From the NCBI GenBank assembly GCA_023614405.1, contig CM042691.1:168798927-168862926 (forward strand): a DNA stretch of 64,000 bases, in the 5' to 3' direction. The notes under the pieces were generated by a model that had not been told where the DNA came from, made no database searches, and saw nothing but the letters and a program-made list of their open reading frames with translations. Every line of letters starts with the position of its first letter. The first letter of the stretch is position 1. The DNA is from Avena insularis (Eukaryota; Streptophyta; Magnoliopsida; Poales; Poaceae). The position numbers and the translations under genes are program-made. Below are positions 23,635-35,443 of the stretch, piece after piece.

Positions 23635-26600
23635 CTAGGAACTAAAGAGATTTGGAAACTCTGTCCTAATGTAATTTTCTCGCTCCCAGGTAGCTTCTTC
23701 TTCAGTATGGTTAGTCCACTGGATCTTGAGAAACTTGATACTCCTGGTTCTGGTGGTTCTGAAGGCTTCTTCCAAAATATGAATGGGTACTTCAGGATAT
23801 GTTAGGTCCTCGTTGATCTCTATGGTTCTGTGATCAATATTCTTGAAAACTTTGGTCTTATCCGGGACTTCTAGGCATTTGCAAAGTAACGAGATATGAA
23901 ACACATTATGCATGGCCGGCATCTCCTCGGGCAGTTCCAGTTGATATGATACCTCTCCTCGGCGATCCAAAATCTTGAAGGGTCCTATATATCTGGGGGC
24001 AAGCTTTAATTTGAGTTGGAAATGTTGCATTCCTTTCAAGGGTGATACTTTCAGATACACAAAATCTCCGATATTGAAGGCTAGGTCTCGACGCCTCTTG
24101 TTGGCATAACTCCGATATTGAGGTGCTCACGGATCTTGTGAACTTTCTCTTCAGCTTCTCGTAGGATGTCGGGTCCGAAAATATGACTCTCTCATACTTC
24201 CGACCAATTCAATGGGGTATGACACTTCCTTCCATACATAAACTCAAATGGGGCCATTTGCAAACTAGCTTGATAACTATTGTTGTATGAGAATTCTGCG
24301 AAAGGCAGACAGTCTTCCCATTTGGATCCATATTCCAACACACAAGCTCTCAACATATCTTCGAGTATCTGGTTTACTCGCTCCGTTTGTCCATTAGTCT
24401 GAGGGTGATAAGCTGTGCTGAAATCTAGTCTTGTTCCTAATCCTTATTGGACTTTCTTCCAAAACCTCGAGGTAAACTGTGTTCCTCGATCCGACACAAT
24501 GTTCTTGGGGCTCCATGTAAACTGACTATCCTAGCAATGTACAAATCTGCTAGCTTCAAACTTTGATAAGTGGTCTTGACTGGTAAGAAATGAGCGACTT
24601 TGGACAGTCTATCCACTATGACCCAAATAGAGTCATTTCCCCTACTAGATGTAGGCAAACCGGTGATAAAATCCAATCCAACGGAACCCCATTTCTATTT
24701 AGGAATCTGTAATGGTTGCAAAAGTCCTGCGGGTCTCTGATGTCCTGCTTTGACTCTCTGACAGATATCACATTTGGCTATGTAGCTTCCGATTTCTCTC
24801 TTCATCATATGCTACCAAAATTGCTGCTTCAAATCCGGATACATCTTTGTTCCTCCCGGGTGGATAGAGTAAAGAGTATCATGGGATTCTTGCAAAATAG
24901 CTTGCTTCGACTCTGAATCTGCTGGTACACAGAGACGTCCTTTGTACCACAAAACTCCTTCTTCATCTTCAGTGAACCCGGGTACCTTCCCTGTACCGAT
25001 ACGATGTTTGATTTCATCGATACTAGCATTTCCTTTTGCGCCTCCTTGATCTGACTGATCAAAGTGGGTTGAAGTTCTATGCTAGCCAAAAATCCTTCAC
25101 TAACTAATTCCATTCTGAAATCTCCAACTCCTCATACAAACTTGGTTGGGATTTTTTATCATGGTGTTCAATTGACACGACAATCTGATAAGAGCATCTG
25201 CTACCACATTAGCTTTGTCGGGGTGATAGTGAATGTCAAGGTCATAGTCCTTGATTAGCTCTATCCATCTTCTTTGCCTCATATTTAGCTCCTTCTGGGT
25301 GAAAATATACTTTAGACTCTTCTGATCCAAATAAATATCACAACGGTTACCCATGAGGTAATGTCGCCATGTCTTCAAGGCTAAAACTACGGTTGCTAGT
25401 TCGAGGTCATGGGTAGGGTAATTCTGCTGATGTTGCTTCAGTTGTTAGGATAAATATGATATGACTTTGCCTTCTTGCATCAGCACACATCCGAGACCAA
25501 CCTTGGATGCGTCATAATACACATCAAAGGGTTTCGTGATAACCAGCATAATCAAGATTGGGGCTGAGATCAATCTATTCTTAAGCTCTTGAAAACTTGC
25601 TTCACATTTTTCCGTCCATTCAAACTTCTTATCTTTCTTCAACAATTGGGTCATGGGTCTTGCGACGCTCGAGAATCCTTCCATGAACTTGCGGTAATGT
25701 CCCGCTAATCTGAGAAATGCACGAACTTGGGTTTGGGTGGTTGGGGATTGCCATTCTTAAACATCCTTAACCTTGGAGGGATCGACAGCAATTCCTCTGG
25801 CTGACATGATATGTCCAAGGAATCCTACTTCCTTTAACTAGAATTCACATTTGCTAAACTTGGCATCCAACTGATGCTCTCTATGGGTTTCAAGGATGGT
25901 CCTTAGGTGTAACTCATGTTCTTCTTCTGATTTGGAATAAATCAGGATGTCATCAATGAAAACAACGACAAACTTATCCAGGAAGTTCATAAAAATATTA
26001 TTCATGAGGTTCATGAAATAAGCGGGGGCATTGGTTAATCCAAAAGACATGACAGTGTGCTCATACAATCCATATCTGGTGGTAAAGGCGGTCTTTGGAA
26101 TATCCTCTGTGCGAATATTGAGTTGATGATAACCAGTTCTAAGATCAATCTTAGAAAACACTTTGGCACCGGTCAACTGGTCAAACATATCTTATATCTT
26201 CGGCAGGGGGTACTTGTTCTTAATGGTGACATCATTCAGCTTCCGATGATCCGTGCACAAATGGTTACCTCCATCTTTCTTATCCACAAACAAAACAGGT
26301 GATCTCCATGGCGACGCACTTGGTTGAATCAGTCCTATCTCTAGCATAGCATCCAGTTGCTTATTTAGCTCCGCTAATTCAGATGGGTTCATACTATAAG
26401 GTCTATGAGCTATGGGTACAGTTCCAGAGATTAGTTCAATGATAAACTCGATATCCCGATTTGGGGGCATACTGGGCAATACATCTCAGAATACGTCGGG
26501 GTATTCACAAACTATTCGAACTTGGTCAATGCTTAGTTGGGCTAGACTCTTGTTGTACTTGAATTGACGGGGCAAAGTTTTAGATACATGCTCTACTGAT

Positions 26601-28114
26601 ACTCCAGTGGTACTAGTCATGGTTATGGCTTTCTTAGCACAGTCGATTAATCCTTTATGTTTCAACATACAATCCATTCCTAGTACTACTTCCAAACCTT
26701 TGGTTCCAAGTAATATTAGATTAGCATAAAAATCTATTCCATTGATTCTGATAGGTACGACCGTGCAAATTTGTCTAGCTTTGGTGGTTGACCCAGATAT
26801 TTGAACTATCATAACATGCTTCAATTTTGTTGGTTGAATCTTACTAGTGCATGCAAATTCTTCTATAACAAATGAGTGCGATGCTCTAGAATAAAACAAC
26901 ACTCTTGCAAGTACTGAGTTAACAGAAAACATACCCAGCATGACATCTGGCGCTTCCTGGGCTTCTTCAACATTCATGTGAAACAGACAGCCATTGCAGT
27001 TGAGTGAGTTCCCTGGGGCAAATCTTCTTCCAGGATGAACACGGCGCTGCTGCTGCGCTGGGGCATTCACATTGGTGGCTGCTACAAGCTTCTTGGGACA
27101 CTCGTTGTAGTAGTGACCCTTGGTTCCGCATTCATAACATGTAACCTGAGACTTGTCTTTTCCTGCAACAGGCACGACATTGCTTCCAGTCCTTGGGATA
27201 GTATTGGTGTTGTTGTTGTTGAACTTGGGCGGTGCACGGTTGAAATTGTTGGAGTTGCCGGGGTTGTTGTTGTGGTTTCCTCCTCCACGGTTGGGATAGT
27301 TCGGCCGGGTCATCAGGGGTCTATTGTTTCTCGGGGCATATCCTGTAGACGGGTTGGGGCGATACTTCGGGGTATGATGGGTTCCTGGTTGATGCATCAT
27401 TCGACGCTTGCGATTTTCATTGGCTTGGTTGATCTTGCCTTCCATCTGGATTGCAGAATCCAGTAAGGCTTCAATGTTAGCAAACGGAATGTTGACCAAT
27501 ATTGTCTGCATCTCATCATGCAGACCATTCAAGAATCTCTCCTTTTTCTTAGCTTCAGTGTCAATCTCATCTGGTGCATACCTAGCTAATGATAGAAATT
27601 TGTCACGGTACTAAACTACTGTCATCCTCCCTTGCTTCAATTCTCTGAATTCATCTCTCGTCCTCTTGATTAAACCCGGTGGCACATGGGTTCTTCTGAA
27701 CTTGAGTTTGAATTCATCCCAAGTCATCATCTGTCCTCCATTCATGGTGCGAGTGCTATTCCACCAAGCTCTTGCATCACCTGCCAGATAATGAGTGGCA
27801 AACAGTACTTTCTCGTTGGCCTCCACTCCTGCAACTTCTAAGTTGTTATCCATGGTCTGCAGCCAGTCATCCTCATCTAATGGCTCATCAGACTTACTAA
27901 ATATGGGTGGATTGGTGTTCTAAAAGTTCTTGATCTTGGATCCATGGTTGTCTTGGTTTCCATGGCCTTGATTATTATTGGCCATCTGAGCTATCTGTTG
28001 AAGGGTGGCTAAATTATCTTGACGTTCAGCTCTTTCAGCTTCATGGTCAGAAACCAACATTTGCAAGATTTGCAGCATTGGGTCTTGAGACGAGCTATTC
28101 CCTCTGCGAGGCAT
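23635..28114 (-). pseudogene. Element B gag-pol polyprotein with chromodomain, degenerate
   Basis: The minus-strand start is ATG at 28114 (MPRRGNSS). Order: gag (about 27850-27400, with ARAWW and FRRTHVP), a CCHC knuckle CYECGTKGHYYNEC (about 27150), aspartic protease region (about 26990-26600), RT with FIDDILIYS (about 25960), RNase H (YYDASKVGLGCVL, about 25520) and [13 protein letters not shown] (about 25210). The integrase core follows (MDFITGLP at 24676), then a C-terminal chromodomain (about 23830-23660, ending WERENYIRTEFPNLF). Most of the reading stays in one frame but is cut by many stops (for example after SKIKNF, MTVV and SKCEF), with frameshifts near 25115 and 24500. The chromodomain is thought to steer integration to heterochromatin. 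It is inactive as it stands. Confidence 0.92.
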
Positions 28115-28366
28115 CTGAAGATTGAGATAGATCATGAGACAAGAGGGAAATTTCTAAGGTTCATGGATTTGTTTTTGAAAAGCTTTTAAACTTTGAGTTT
28201 GACTCAGGTTTTTCCAACTAGCAACTTGATTTTCATTCATTCATTCATAGCACCCAATACAAACGCACACCACACTAAGGTAACAGATGGTTTTAAGAAC
28301 CATTCTGTGAAAGTACAATACAGTGGGACCGGATCAACTCACACCTACGATAGTGCTCAAGTGCTA

Positions 28367-29152
28367 CTACTCATCAGAATCGATGTCTTCGTCATCACCA
28401 ATGAAGGCGGAATGATCATCATCAGTGTGGAAGTTCATGGCTTGGTCTTCCAGGTAGTCATCATCATCACTGAGGTAGGAGTAGGGATATCCACGGATAT
28501 CTTCCCCTGCATTCTCCCTATCCTCAAGCTGCATGTCCCGCTCATGGATGGTCTCCTCCAAGTCTGACACTTTTTGATGAAGGCAAGCAATGATGCGATC
28601 TTTCTTGTCACGCAGACGGCGAAATGACTTGCGCTCCTTCGCAAGGATGGCGAGGGTCTGGTCCTTCTTGACTGCAATGGCATAGTTGTGGTTGGTGCAT
28701 GCGCAGGCGTTGTCCAACTCCTTCTTCCTTTCATATAGCATGAAGTCAAGATGATCCACTTGATGCTTCAGCTCCGGATGGCCTGGTACCTCCAATGGCT
28801 GTCCCATAGCATCACGCCTTGCATAGTACTCAAATCGAGTACCCTTGATCTGGTTGATGCTTTGCCCACATAGACGGTCAAGAGCTTCCTGCATAGCCCT
28901 GGTGAGTCCATCTAGCCAGTTGTTCTCCCTCAAGCTGAATTGGATCCCCTCTGAGGTGGGTGCCTCCATCTTTCCTCTGAGATTGGCAACAATCAGCCAT
29001 TCTAGTTCTCCTCCTTGATGATCATTGAGCTATGCTCCAAAGAACTCGAGGTGCGGGTGCTCAAGAAGTTCCGAGAGTTGGTCTAAATCACGCTCAAAGA
29101 TGAGCTTCCCTATGTTGCCCAACTGGTAGAACTTGCTATACTTGACTTCCAT
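28367..29152 (-). pseudogene. Element B extra ORF between primer site and gag, coiled-coil protein
   Basis: A minus-strand ATG at 29152-29150 opens a frame of about 261 codons ending at 28367, with one in-frame TAG about 41 codons in. The 200-residue stretch 28969-28367 is uninterrupted. It has a helical, charged middle (KDQTLAILAKERKSFRRLRD, then a region suited to a coiled coil) and a very acidic C-terminus ending DDEDIDSDE. It lies between the primer site (29366-29379) and the gag start (28114), where most chromoviruses have only leader. I do not recognise a domain. Role unknown; an RNA- or protein-binding accessory factor is only a guess. Confidence 0.6.
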
Positions 29153-29365
29153 CTATAAGAATGTAGGATGAGTAAGTTAGTAGAGTGATCAAGTGTGTCA
29201 AATTTTATGTAAGTTTGCAAGAATATTTGAGGAACACGATTTTTCTTGAAAGAATCTAAGTGATAAGGATGATAATAGGTTTTCATAAATACTCACTTCT
29301 TTTGTTTTGAAACTAACTTTTTGATTCAAGCATCCATTCTAATTAGGGTATCCTATGGTTAGGAT

Positions 29366-29379
29366 GGCTCTGGTACCAA
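29366..29379 (-). other. Primer binding site of element B
   Basis: The minus strand reads TTGGTACCAGAGCC, two bases inside the 5' LTR end at 29382. It differs by one base from the usual TGGTATCAGAGC tRNA-Met complement. Confidence 0.75.
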
Positions 29380-30716
29380 CTTGTCAACACCCGGATCTTT
29401 AATCCCAGATGCCTGTTATGCCATACATCGCAATCCCAAGATTACCATTTTTGCAAGACATAACAGATTGGTACCATAGTTCATCATCCATTACAAACCA
29501 TAATGAAGGTCTGACAAATAAAAGATCTCATGATCTAGTATTAATACAATCAACGCAGCGGAATAATATAATAATGGTAGCGTGGTCGAAGGTCCATCTT
29601 CAGGGTCACACGCAATGCTGACGATGGGAGATGATCCTAGTTGTCATAGACTTCCTGATGTCCATCATCCTGGTAGTCCTCCTCATAGTCTAGCCACGAG
29701 AATAGCCAGGGACAAAGCCATGAGTACTCTTTAAGTACTCGCAAACTAATACTAACAAGTAAGGTAGTTCGAGTAGGAATCCTAAGCTCTAGGTTGATTT
29801 ACAAAAATCCAGGTTTATCTCTAACTGAGTTTAGAAGTAAAGAAAACTAATTTAATGTTTTACGAAACCTAAGTGGGAACTTAGTTTTCATGTTCACAAC
29901 CCTGTTGTGGTCAAGTCAAAGTCATAGTTCATTTCACAAGTCATTTTGAAAACATCTGATCACGGAACAGTATGGCCACTCCAACTGTCCATAACCGCGG
30001 ACACGGCTATTCGAATAGTTTGACACTCTGCAGAGGTGGTACACTTTCACCACAACATTCGATACATCCGTCAGGAACAATCCTGAATCACCATACTTAG
30101 TATGCGGATAATCAATCCTAACCTTTAAATTACACACCCTAGTATAGGCACCTCCCCTATGAGTTTGGCCTCTCAACCATGACCATCTGTCATCTTGGGA
30201 ACTGCACATGTGGACATTCATCATGAGGTAGCCTCATCTCAAACCTCTTCCGCAAGGGAACCCATACAAAGATATATAAACTTCCAGTTAAGCCCTACCC
30301 AAATTCGGGTATTGTGGCTGTACGGTAAAATTGGAATGGTATCGCATCCGAACCCAACCATCAGTTTTATAAAAGGGCTAAGGCTCATGCCTCAAAATTT
30401 TCATCATCAAATCATCTGGTGTTCATAACACATGTCAAAACATTTCAATAGAATGACTCATCATTCCAAGGTTTTCATAATCATTTTCACCAAGTATTCC
30501 CATCTAAAATGATTATCTTTTATGCTTAGCACTAGCCACTAAAGTTGAGGGTAATCACTAATGAGGGGTGCTAATCAAGTGTGACTTATCCAAATCTAAT
30601 CTCATGCCTTAGTATGACATCTAGTTCTAACTAACTTAGGCCAAGTTTTATGCTCTTTATGCTACCTATAATATCTTTCGAAAAACTCCCAAGTCACTAA
30701 GTAAAATGTTGGGGAT

Positions 30717-31226
30717 ATGCTATATGGGTATCCTCATAGCATGTCACTTATCCGGATAACCCGGGTGGCCCATAGTCGGAAGCATGGCCTATGGCTGCTA
30801 GGCGGCCCAGTTAGATGGATCCAGAAATGAGACCCATGCCGGATAAAGGAAGGCTACGGTGGAGTCACCAGCGTACCCGGAGCCTTGGAGTGCAAGATAC
30901 ACAAGACTAGTAATAGACGGTGTAGGACTCTGTAACCTGTCCGGCTAGGACTTTTCCCTGTAACCCTAGGACCTGGCGACTATATAAGTCGGGCCTATGG
31001 GAGCCTTTAGGGCATCGATTCATACAACCTCGCACAAACCAATCCTCAGAATTTCAGATTGCCTTATAGTGATTTATAGCAGGAGTAGGATTCCGCCACC
31101 GTTGTGGGATCTGAACCTGGGTAAGCTGTGTTACCTCGTACCCGTCAACCGTCTGCCTTACCCCACGTCTCTAAACACGCACTGTGAGGACCCCTCCATG
31201 GCATACTCGTCGACAATACCACGACA
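30717..31226 (+). repeat. 5' LTR of element D, with TATA box
   Basis: This 510-bp LTR begins TGTTGGGG and ends CACGACA. A TATA box (CTATATAAG, around 30980-30988) lies in the middle, with the same box in the 3' LTR near 53091. Transcription of D probably starts about 30 bp later. Confidence 0.9.
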
Positions 31227-32487
31227 GTTGGCGCCCACCGTGGGGCATGAGGCGCTTCAGGCTCTTCAGCGGGCGAGGACCAAGATCTTCGCGAGAATAG
31301 GCGAAACCATAGCCATCGGTCGCGTTCTCTTCTCCGGAAACATTCTGATCGTCCCTCTTGACGAGTTCTGGATCCCGGCAAAAAAGAACCCTACATGGTG
31401 TTCGATCTTTCCTATCGGAGACATCCACCTCTTCATCGGCGAAACCGACTCGGGCACTAGTTCCCTGGGAGTCGGAGGAGCATCAAGACCCGCACGGACC
31501 GCCTACGGGCTAGATACGTTCGCGGAAGGATCAATGTCAGAGCTCTCCTCGGAGTTTGTTGGCAAAGATCGGAAAAATTCAAGGTCCACCCAAACCGCCC
31601 CTGTGCAGGATATAAAGCTGGAAGATCACTGCAAATCCGCCGGCTTCATCCGTGCGTCTGGACAACAGAGATCCAAGTTCGTCGGCGTGGTTACCATCTT
31701 CGATCTGGCGTGCTGCGTTCAGAGAGAAGGCGAAAACCCCCGTGATTACCTGTCCAGGTGGCTCCGTATACGAGCCGATCTAGCCCACTACCCCGATGAT
31801 TACGGTTTGTATCACTTCGTGGAAGGACTGGACCGTGGCACGCTTCTCCGACATTCTTTAAGGCGGCAGCTGGCAACAGGACGCCTTACACTCGAAGAGA
31901 TGGTGAGCACCGTCAACAGCTACGCGGCAGCTGACGCAGCAGCCCAGATGGAGCTTGCGCTCAGAGACGGAGAACCTCCGATTCAGCAGCCGCCACCACC
32001 GCCTCCTGCCGCCATCGTCGTAGCAGCACCACCACCTCCAGTCATCGTCGAGGCCGTTGCACCTCCACCGCCCGTCATCGAGGAAGTCCTGGCACCCTCT
32101 GACTCCATCATTGACGCGCTTTATGCTAATTTCAGTGCAGATTCAGAGGAGATAGACTTCAGTCCAGAAGAGCTAGACTCCGCTATGCAGGAGATGGAGG
32201 AGGAGTACTCGCGCGACGAACAAGCCAACAACACCATCACGTCTCGAGGGGTGTTCGTCACCATTGGGACGGCGATGGATGAAGATCAACCTAGAAGAGC
32301 TCCGCCTATGGCACTAGAAAAGGGGAAGGGGCTACTTATTGCTGCTGACGATGATCGCGCAAAAGTCATGCCTCCTCCGCCTAACCCAAAGGCAAGCCGC
32401 AGAACTCGCACCGCCGAGCAACAACAACACCGAAAACTTTCCGCCTCCAGCATCTACGTCTGCAGTAGCCCAAGTTACTCCAGCTGA
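31195..32487 (+). CDS. Element D first gag-like ORF
   Basis: The frame is open from before the LTR end to a stop at 32487; the first ATG downstream of the likely transcription start and near the primer site is at 31195-31197. Residues coded around 31720-31960 contain a gag (capsid-like) signature. YLSRWL (about 31747) is followed by a VEGLDR...LLRH block (about 31820-31855) and a helical stretch ending in YAAADAAAQ. A proline-rich linker (PPPPPP, about 31990-32090) and an acidic segment follow. Structural protein of the retroelement particle is the expected role. The ORF stops well before the second, more typical gag at 33400-34640, so D seems to carry two related gag domains. Confidence 0.65.
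   Translation, partial: SMAYSSTIPRQLAPTVGHEALQALQRARTKIFARIGETIAIGRVLFSGNILIVPLDEFWIPAKKNPTWCSIFPIGDIHLFIGETDSGTSSLGVGGASRPARTAYGLDTFAEGSMSELSSEFVGKDRKNSRSTQTAPVQDIKLEDHCKSAGFIRASGQQRSKFVGVVTIFDLACCVQREGENPRDYLSRWLRIRADLAHYPDDYGLYHFVEGLDRGTLLRHSLRRQLATGRLTLEEMVSTVNSYAAADAAAQMELALRDGEPPIQQPPPPPPAAIVVAAPPPPVIVEAVAPPPPVIEEVLAPSDSIIDALYANFSADSEEIDFSPEELDSAMQEMEEEYSRDEQANNTITSRGVFVTIGTAMDEDQPRRAPPMALEKGKGLLIAADDDRAKVMPPPPNPKASRRTRTAEQQQHRKLSASSIYVCSSPSYSS
31227..31245 (+). other. Primer binding site of element D
   Basis: GTTGGCGCCCACCGTGGGG directly follows the LTR. The TGGCGCC core is the primer-site type common in Tat-lineage elements, unlike the TGGTATCAGAGC sites of B, C and E. Confidence 0.75.
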
Positions 32488-33399
32488 TAGAGTGATGTAC
32501 GGCAATCTCCTTGTCGAGCCACTAATCGTTGCTCATATCTGGAACATGACCCAGCTTGACGAGAAGCGCCAGCAGCTGCTGGAGGAACCGCAGGCCATCG
32601 TGGAGCAAGGCGCTAAACTAGATCGAGATCTGGTCAATGCGCAGAAGTCCATAGAGAAAGCTAGAGCAATGGAGGCCGAGTACAAAACCTTGCTGCAGCA
32701 GCAGAAGTCTAAGAAATCTCCGGCTCGCGTCATCAACGATCCTAGTGTGCGGCGCAACCTAGGATGGGCTCCCTCGAAGCCGGCACAGGCCAAGCCATAC
32801 ATTGATAGTGAAGGCAAGTAGGTGATGCCCACCCCACTCCTTAACCTCGCCGTCGCCAAGACCCTTCTAGAGCAAGATAGATCGCCTGAGGTAGTGGAAC
32901 AGGTCTATGACGTAGTGGCCAAGGCGGTGAAGTAGCAGGAAAAGTCCACCTCTCAGAGGCTTGAGTCTGACCCAGCACTCTGCCAATCTAGCCAGTACAA
33001 GCCGCCAAGGGACAGATCTCCTCTTGATGTCGGGTCCTAGACGGGTTCATAAGAGCGAAGATGGAGGGATGCGCGCAACAGGAAGGATGCTATCCCCATA
33101 TCCTCCGACCATGGAGAAAAGGCCCAACCTCGTCGCTCATCGCCACCGCCCCGATCCCCCTGACATCGCGAAGATTACAAGGCTCACCATCCTACGGATA
33201 TGCCCCCACCAAAGTAGTGTGGCATCGTCATCCGCGACAACGCGTAATAGACCCGTCATGACAGAGAGCGCAACCACGGGCATAGGAGCAGGTCACACCA
33301 CGACCCTCCATGTCCGACAAGCAACCGTGACAGGCGTGAGGCGTCGCAGGGTAACGGCAAGAAGGCTAACCCACCGCCACCTCCGCCTCCGTCACCACC
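32488..33399 (+). pseudogene. Element D gag linker, frames disrupted
   Basis: A helical, Gln- and Glu-rich stretch is coded at about 32490-32820 (QLDEKRQQLLEEPQAIVEQG, coiled-coil-like), followed by an Arg/Ser/Pro-rich stretch with no long consistent frame. Stops at 32819-32821 and near 32935 break the reading. It probably links the two gag domains in the ancestral polyprotein. Confidence 0.5.
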
Positions 33400-34639
33400 A
33401 AGCAGTCACCATGGCGGAGGAGGTTCGCGTTGTTCACGCAGCCCATCCCCTGTTGACAAAAAGAAGAAGAACCCGGAGCCGTACGATGCACGTTCGCGGA
33501 TCGATAAGATCCACGAGGCCCGGGAAGGACCATACCTGGGACCACGTTGCTTTGGACCTGCAATACGGTCCGCAACTTACCCCAAAGGTTTCCGGATTGA
33601 CAAGACCATCAAGCCCTATGATGGCACCGCCAAGCCAGCCACATGGTTGCAGGACTACGGCAATGCGGTGGAGATTGCCGGAGGCAACCCCAACGTCGCC
33701 GTCAAGTACCTCCCATTAATGTTGGCGGGCACGGCCCGTCAATGGATCGGCGACTTGCCGGAGAAATCCATCTACAACTGGCTGGACATGCAAGAAGCGT
33801 TCACCAAAAACTTTGAGGGTACATACAAGCGTCCCTGTACTATGGGCGATCTACAGCGGTGCGTGCAAGAGAAAGACGAGACATATCGCGCCTACCTCTC
33901 CCGCTGGTTGGATATGAAGAATTCCTGCGCAGGAGGGCATGCCCAGACCGCCATGGCCGCCTTCATCGACGGATTGGAAAGAGTCACGTTGCTCCGACAT
34001 AAGCTGAAGCGCTTGCGGGACAATCACCATCTTGACTTGAACCAGATGATTCAGTTGGCTAGTGAGTTCGCAGCTGCCGACGACGATGCTCATGGCTCCT
34101 TGCCGGCAACAGCCGTTCCAACTCAAGCTCGGAGGAACAGCAATACAAAGTGGAAAACCGCTCCAAAAGAAAAGCAATCTACCGACATGGTCGCTATGAC
34201 TTTCGCAGGACAAGGAGAAGGCGGACAACATGGCCGAGGAAGGGGAGCTGGTCGTGGGAAGCAACGAGGAAGTGAAGCCACCTCGGCGCCGCTCCGCGTT
34301 CCCCAAACCTACGAGGAGTACCGCGATATGCCATGCCTCGTACACCTCGATGCCAACGGCAAGGCCACCCATACCAATCGACACTGCAAGTTTGTCAACG
34401 ACCTTAAGGAAGACCTGGAGTCCGGCTACAAACGAAGTCGAAAGAACAGACCGCGAGGCAAGGGCAAGGGGCAGAAGGAGGAGGAGGAGTCCAAGGATTC
34501 AGTGACATGGACGAAGACGTTGACCCCAAGCACGCCGCCAAGAGCGACGACAAGGGCAAGAACCCCTTCACAAAGATGGCTCCAGTCTACCACACTTTCC
34601 TTGGCACCCCCACCGTCTGACAACAAAAGACCTCTCTGA
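33400..34639 (+). pseudogene. Element D second gag domain
   Basis: A consistent frame runs from about 33465 (KKNPEPYDARSRIDKIHEAR) to a stop at 34637-34639. It contains the usual plant gag block: KPATWLQDYGNAVEIAGG, TARQWIGDLP, FEGTYKRP, YLSRWLDM (about 33892) and FIDGLERVTLLRHKLK (about 33962-34008). A basic, Gly/Arg-rich segment follows, then HTNRHCKFVNDL (about 34375). The order and spacing of the YLSRWL and LLRH blocks match the first gag-like ORF at 31195-32487. The frame shifts around 33460 and again before the protease, so the polyprotein is interrupted. Confidence 0.85.
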
Positions 34640-34647
34640 GGATCCTG

Positions 34648-35443
34648 ATGGCCACTCTCCCCCCAGTTCCCCAGTACCTGCGCTGGTCGGAGGTTCCAAT
34701 GACTTGGGACAGGACGGACCACCCAGACCTTATACCCACAGAGAACCAGTACGCCATGGTCATCAACCCTTTGATTTACGGCGTGGAGTTCACCAAGCGT
34801 ATGGTGGATAGTGGAAGCAGCATCAACAGCATGTACCTGGATACACTGCAGAAGATGAACTTGACGGAGGCAAACCTAAGGCGGACCAACACCATCTTCC
34901 ACGGCGTAGTTCCTGGCTGGGAGGCCCGGTCCCTTGGGTGCATTACACTTCAGGTTGCCTTTGGCGATGTTAATAATTACCGCCAAGAGCACATGACCTT
35001 CGAGGTGGTCCCCTTCAAGAGCGTGTACCACGTCATATTCGGCCGCGACATATTCCACATGTTCATGGCCAATCCATGCTTCGTCTACAACAAACTCAAG
35101 ATACCCGAACCAAACGGTATTATCACCGTATCCGGAAGCTTTACCAAGGCAAGGGACTGTGAGATCAATGAAGCAGCCGTTGCAGAAGCTGTCCTCTACA
35201 GGGAAGAATTCAAAGAGATCCAAAGCAAGGTCGATAACTCAGAGATGCCCGCGTCGAAGAAGCAGATCTCCGACTCCGGTTCTTGCGTTCAAGGCCGCCA
35301 TCGAGACCAAGCCGGTTGAACTTGTGGTAGGCGATGCCTCCAAGGTCATCGCCATTGGGACGAACCTGGATCCCAAATAGGAAAGCGCGCTCGTCGAGTT
35401 CCTCCGTGAGAATAGGGACATCTTTGCCTGGCAACCTGCCGAC
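34648..35443 (+). pseudogene. Element D aspartic protease region
   Basis: The frame at 34648-35319 holds the retropepsin active-site motif as VDSGSSINSMY (near 34804), followed by VPFKSVYHVIFGRD (near 35011), the conserved second half of this fold. The reading then shifts near 35270 and hits TAG near 35378 before the RT. It would process the gag-pol polyprotein. Confidence 0.85.
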
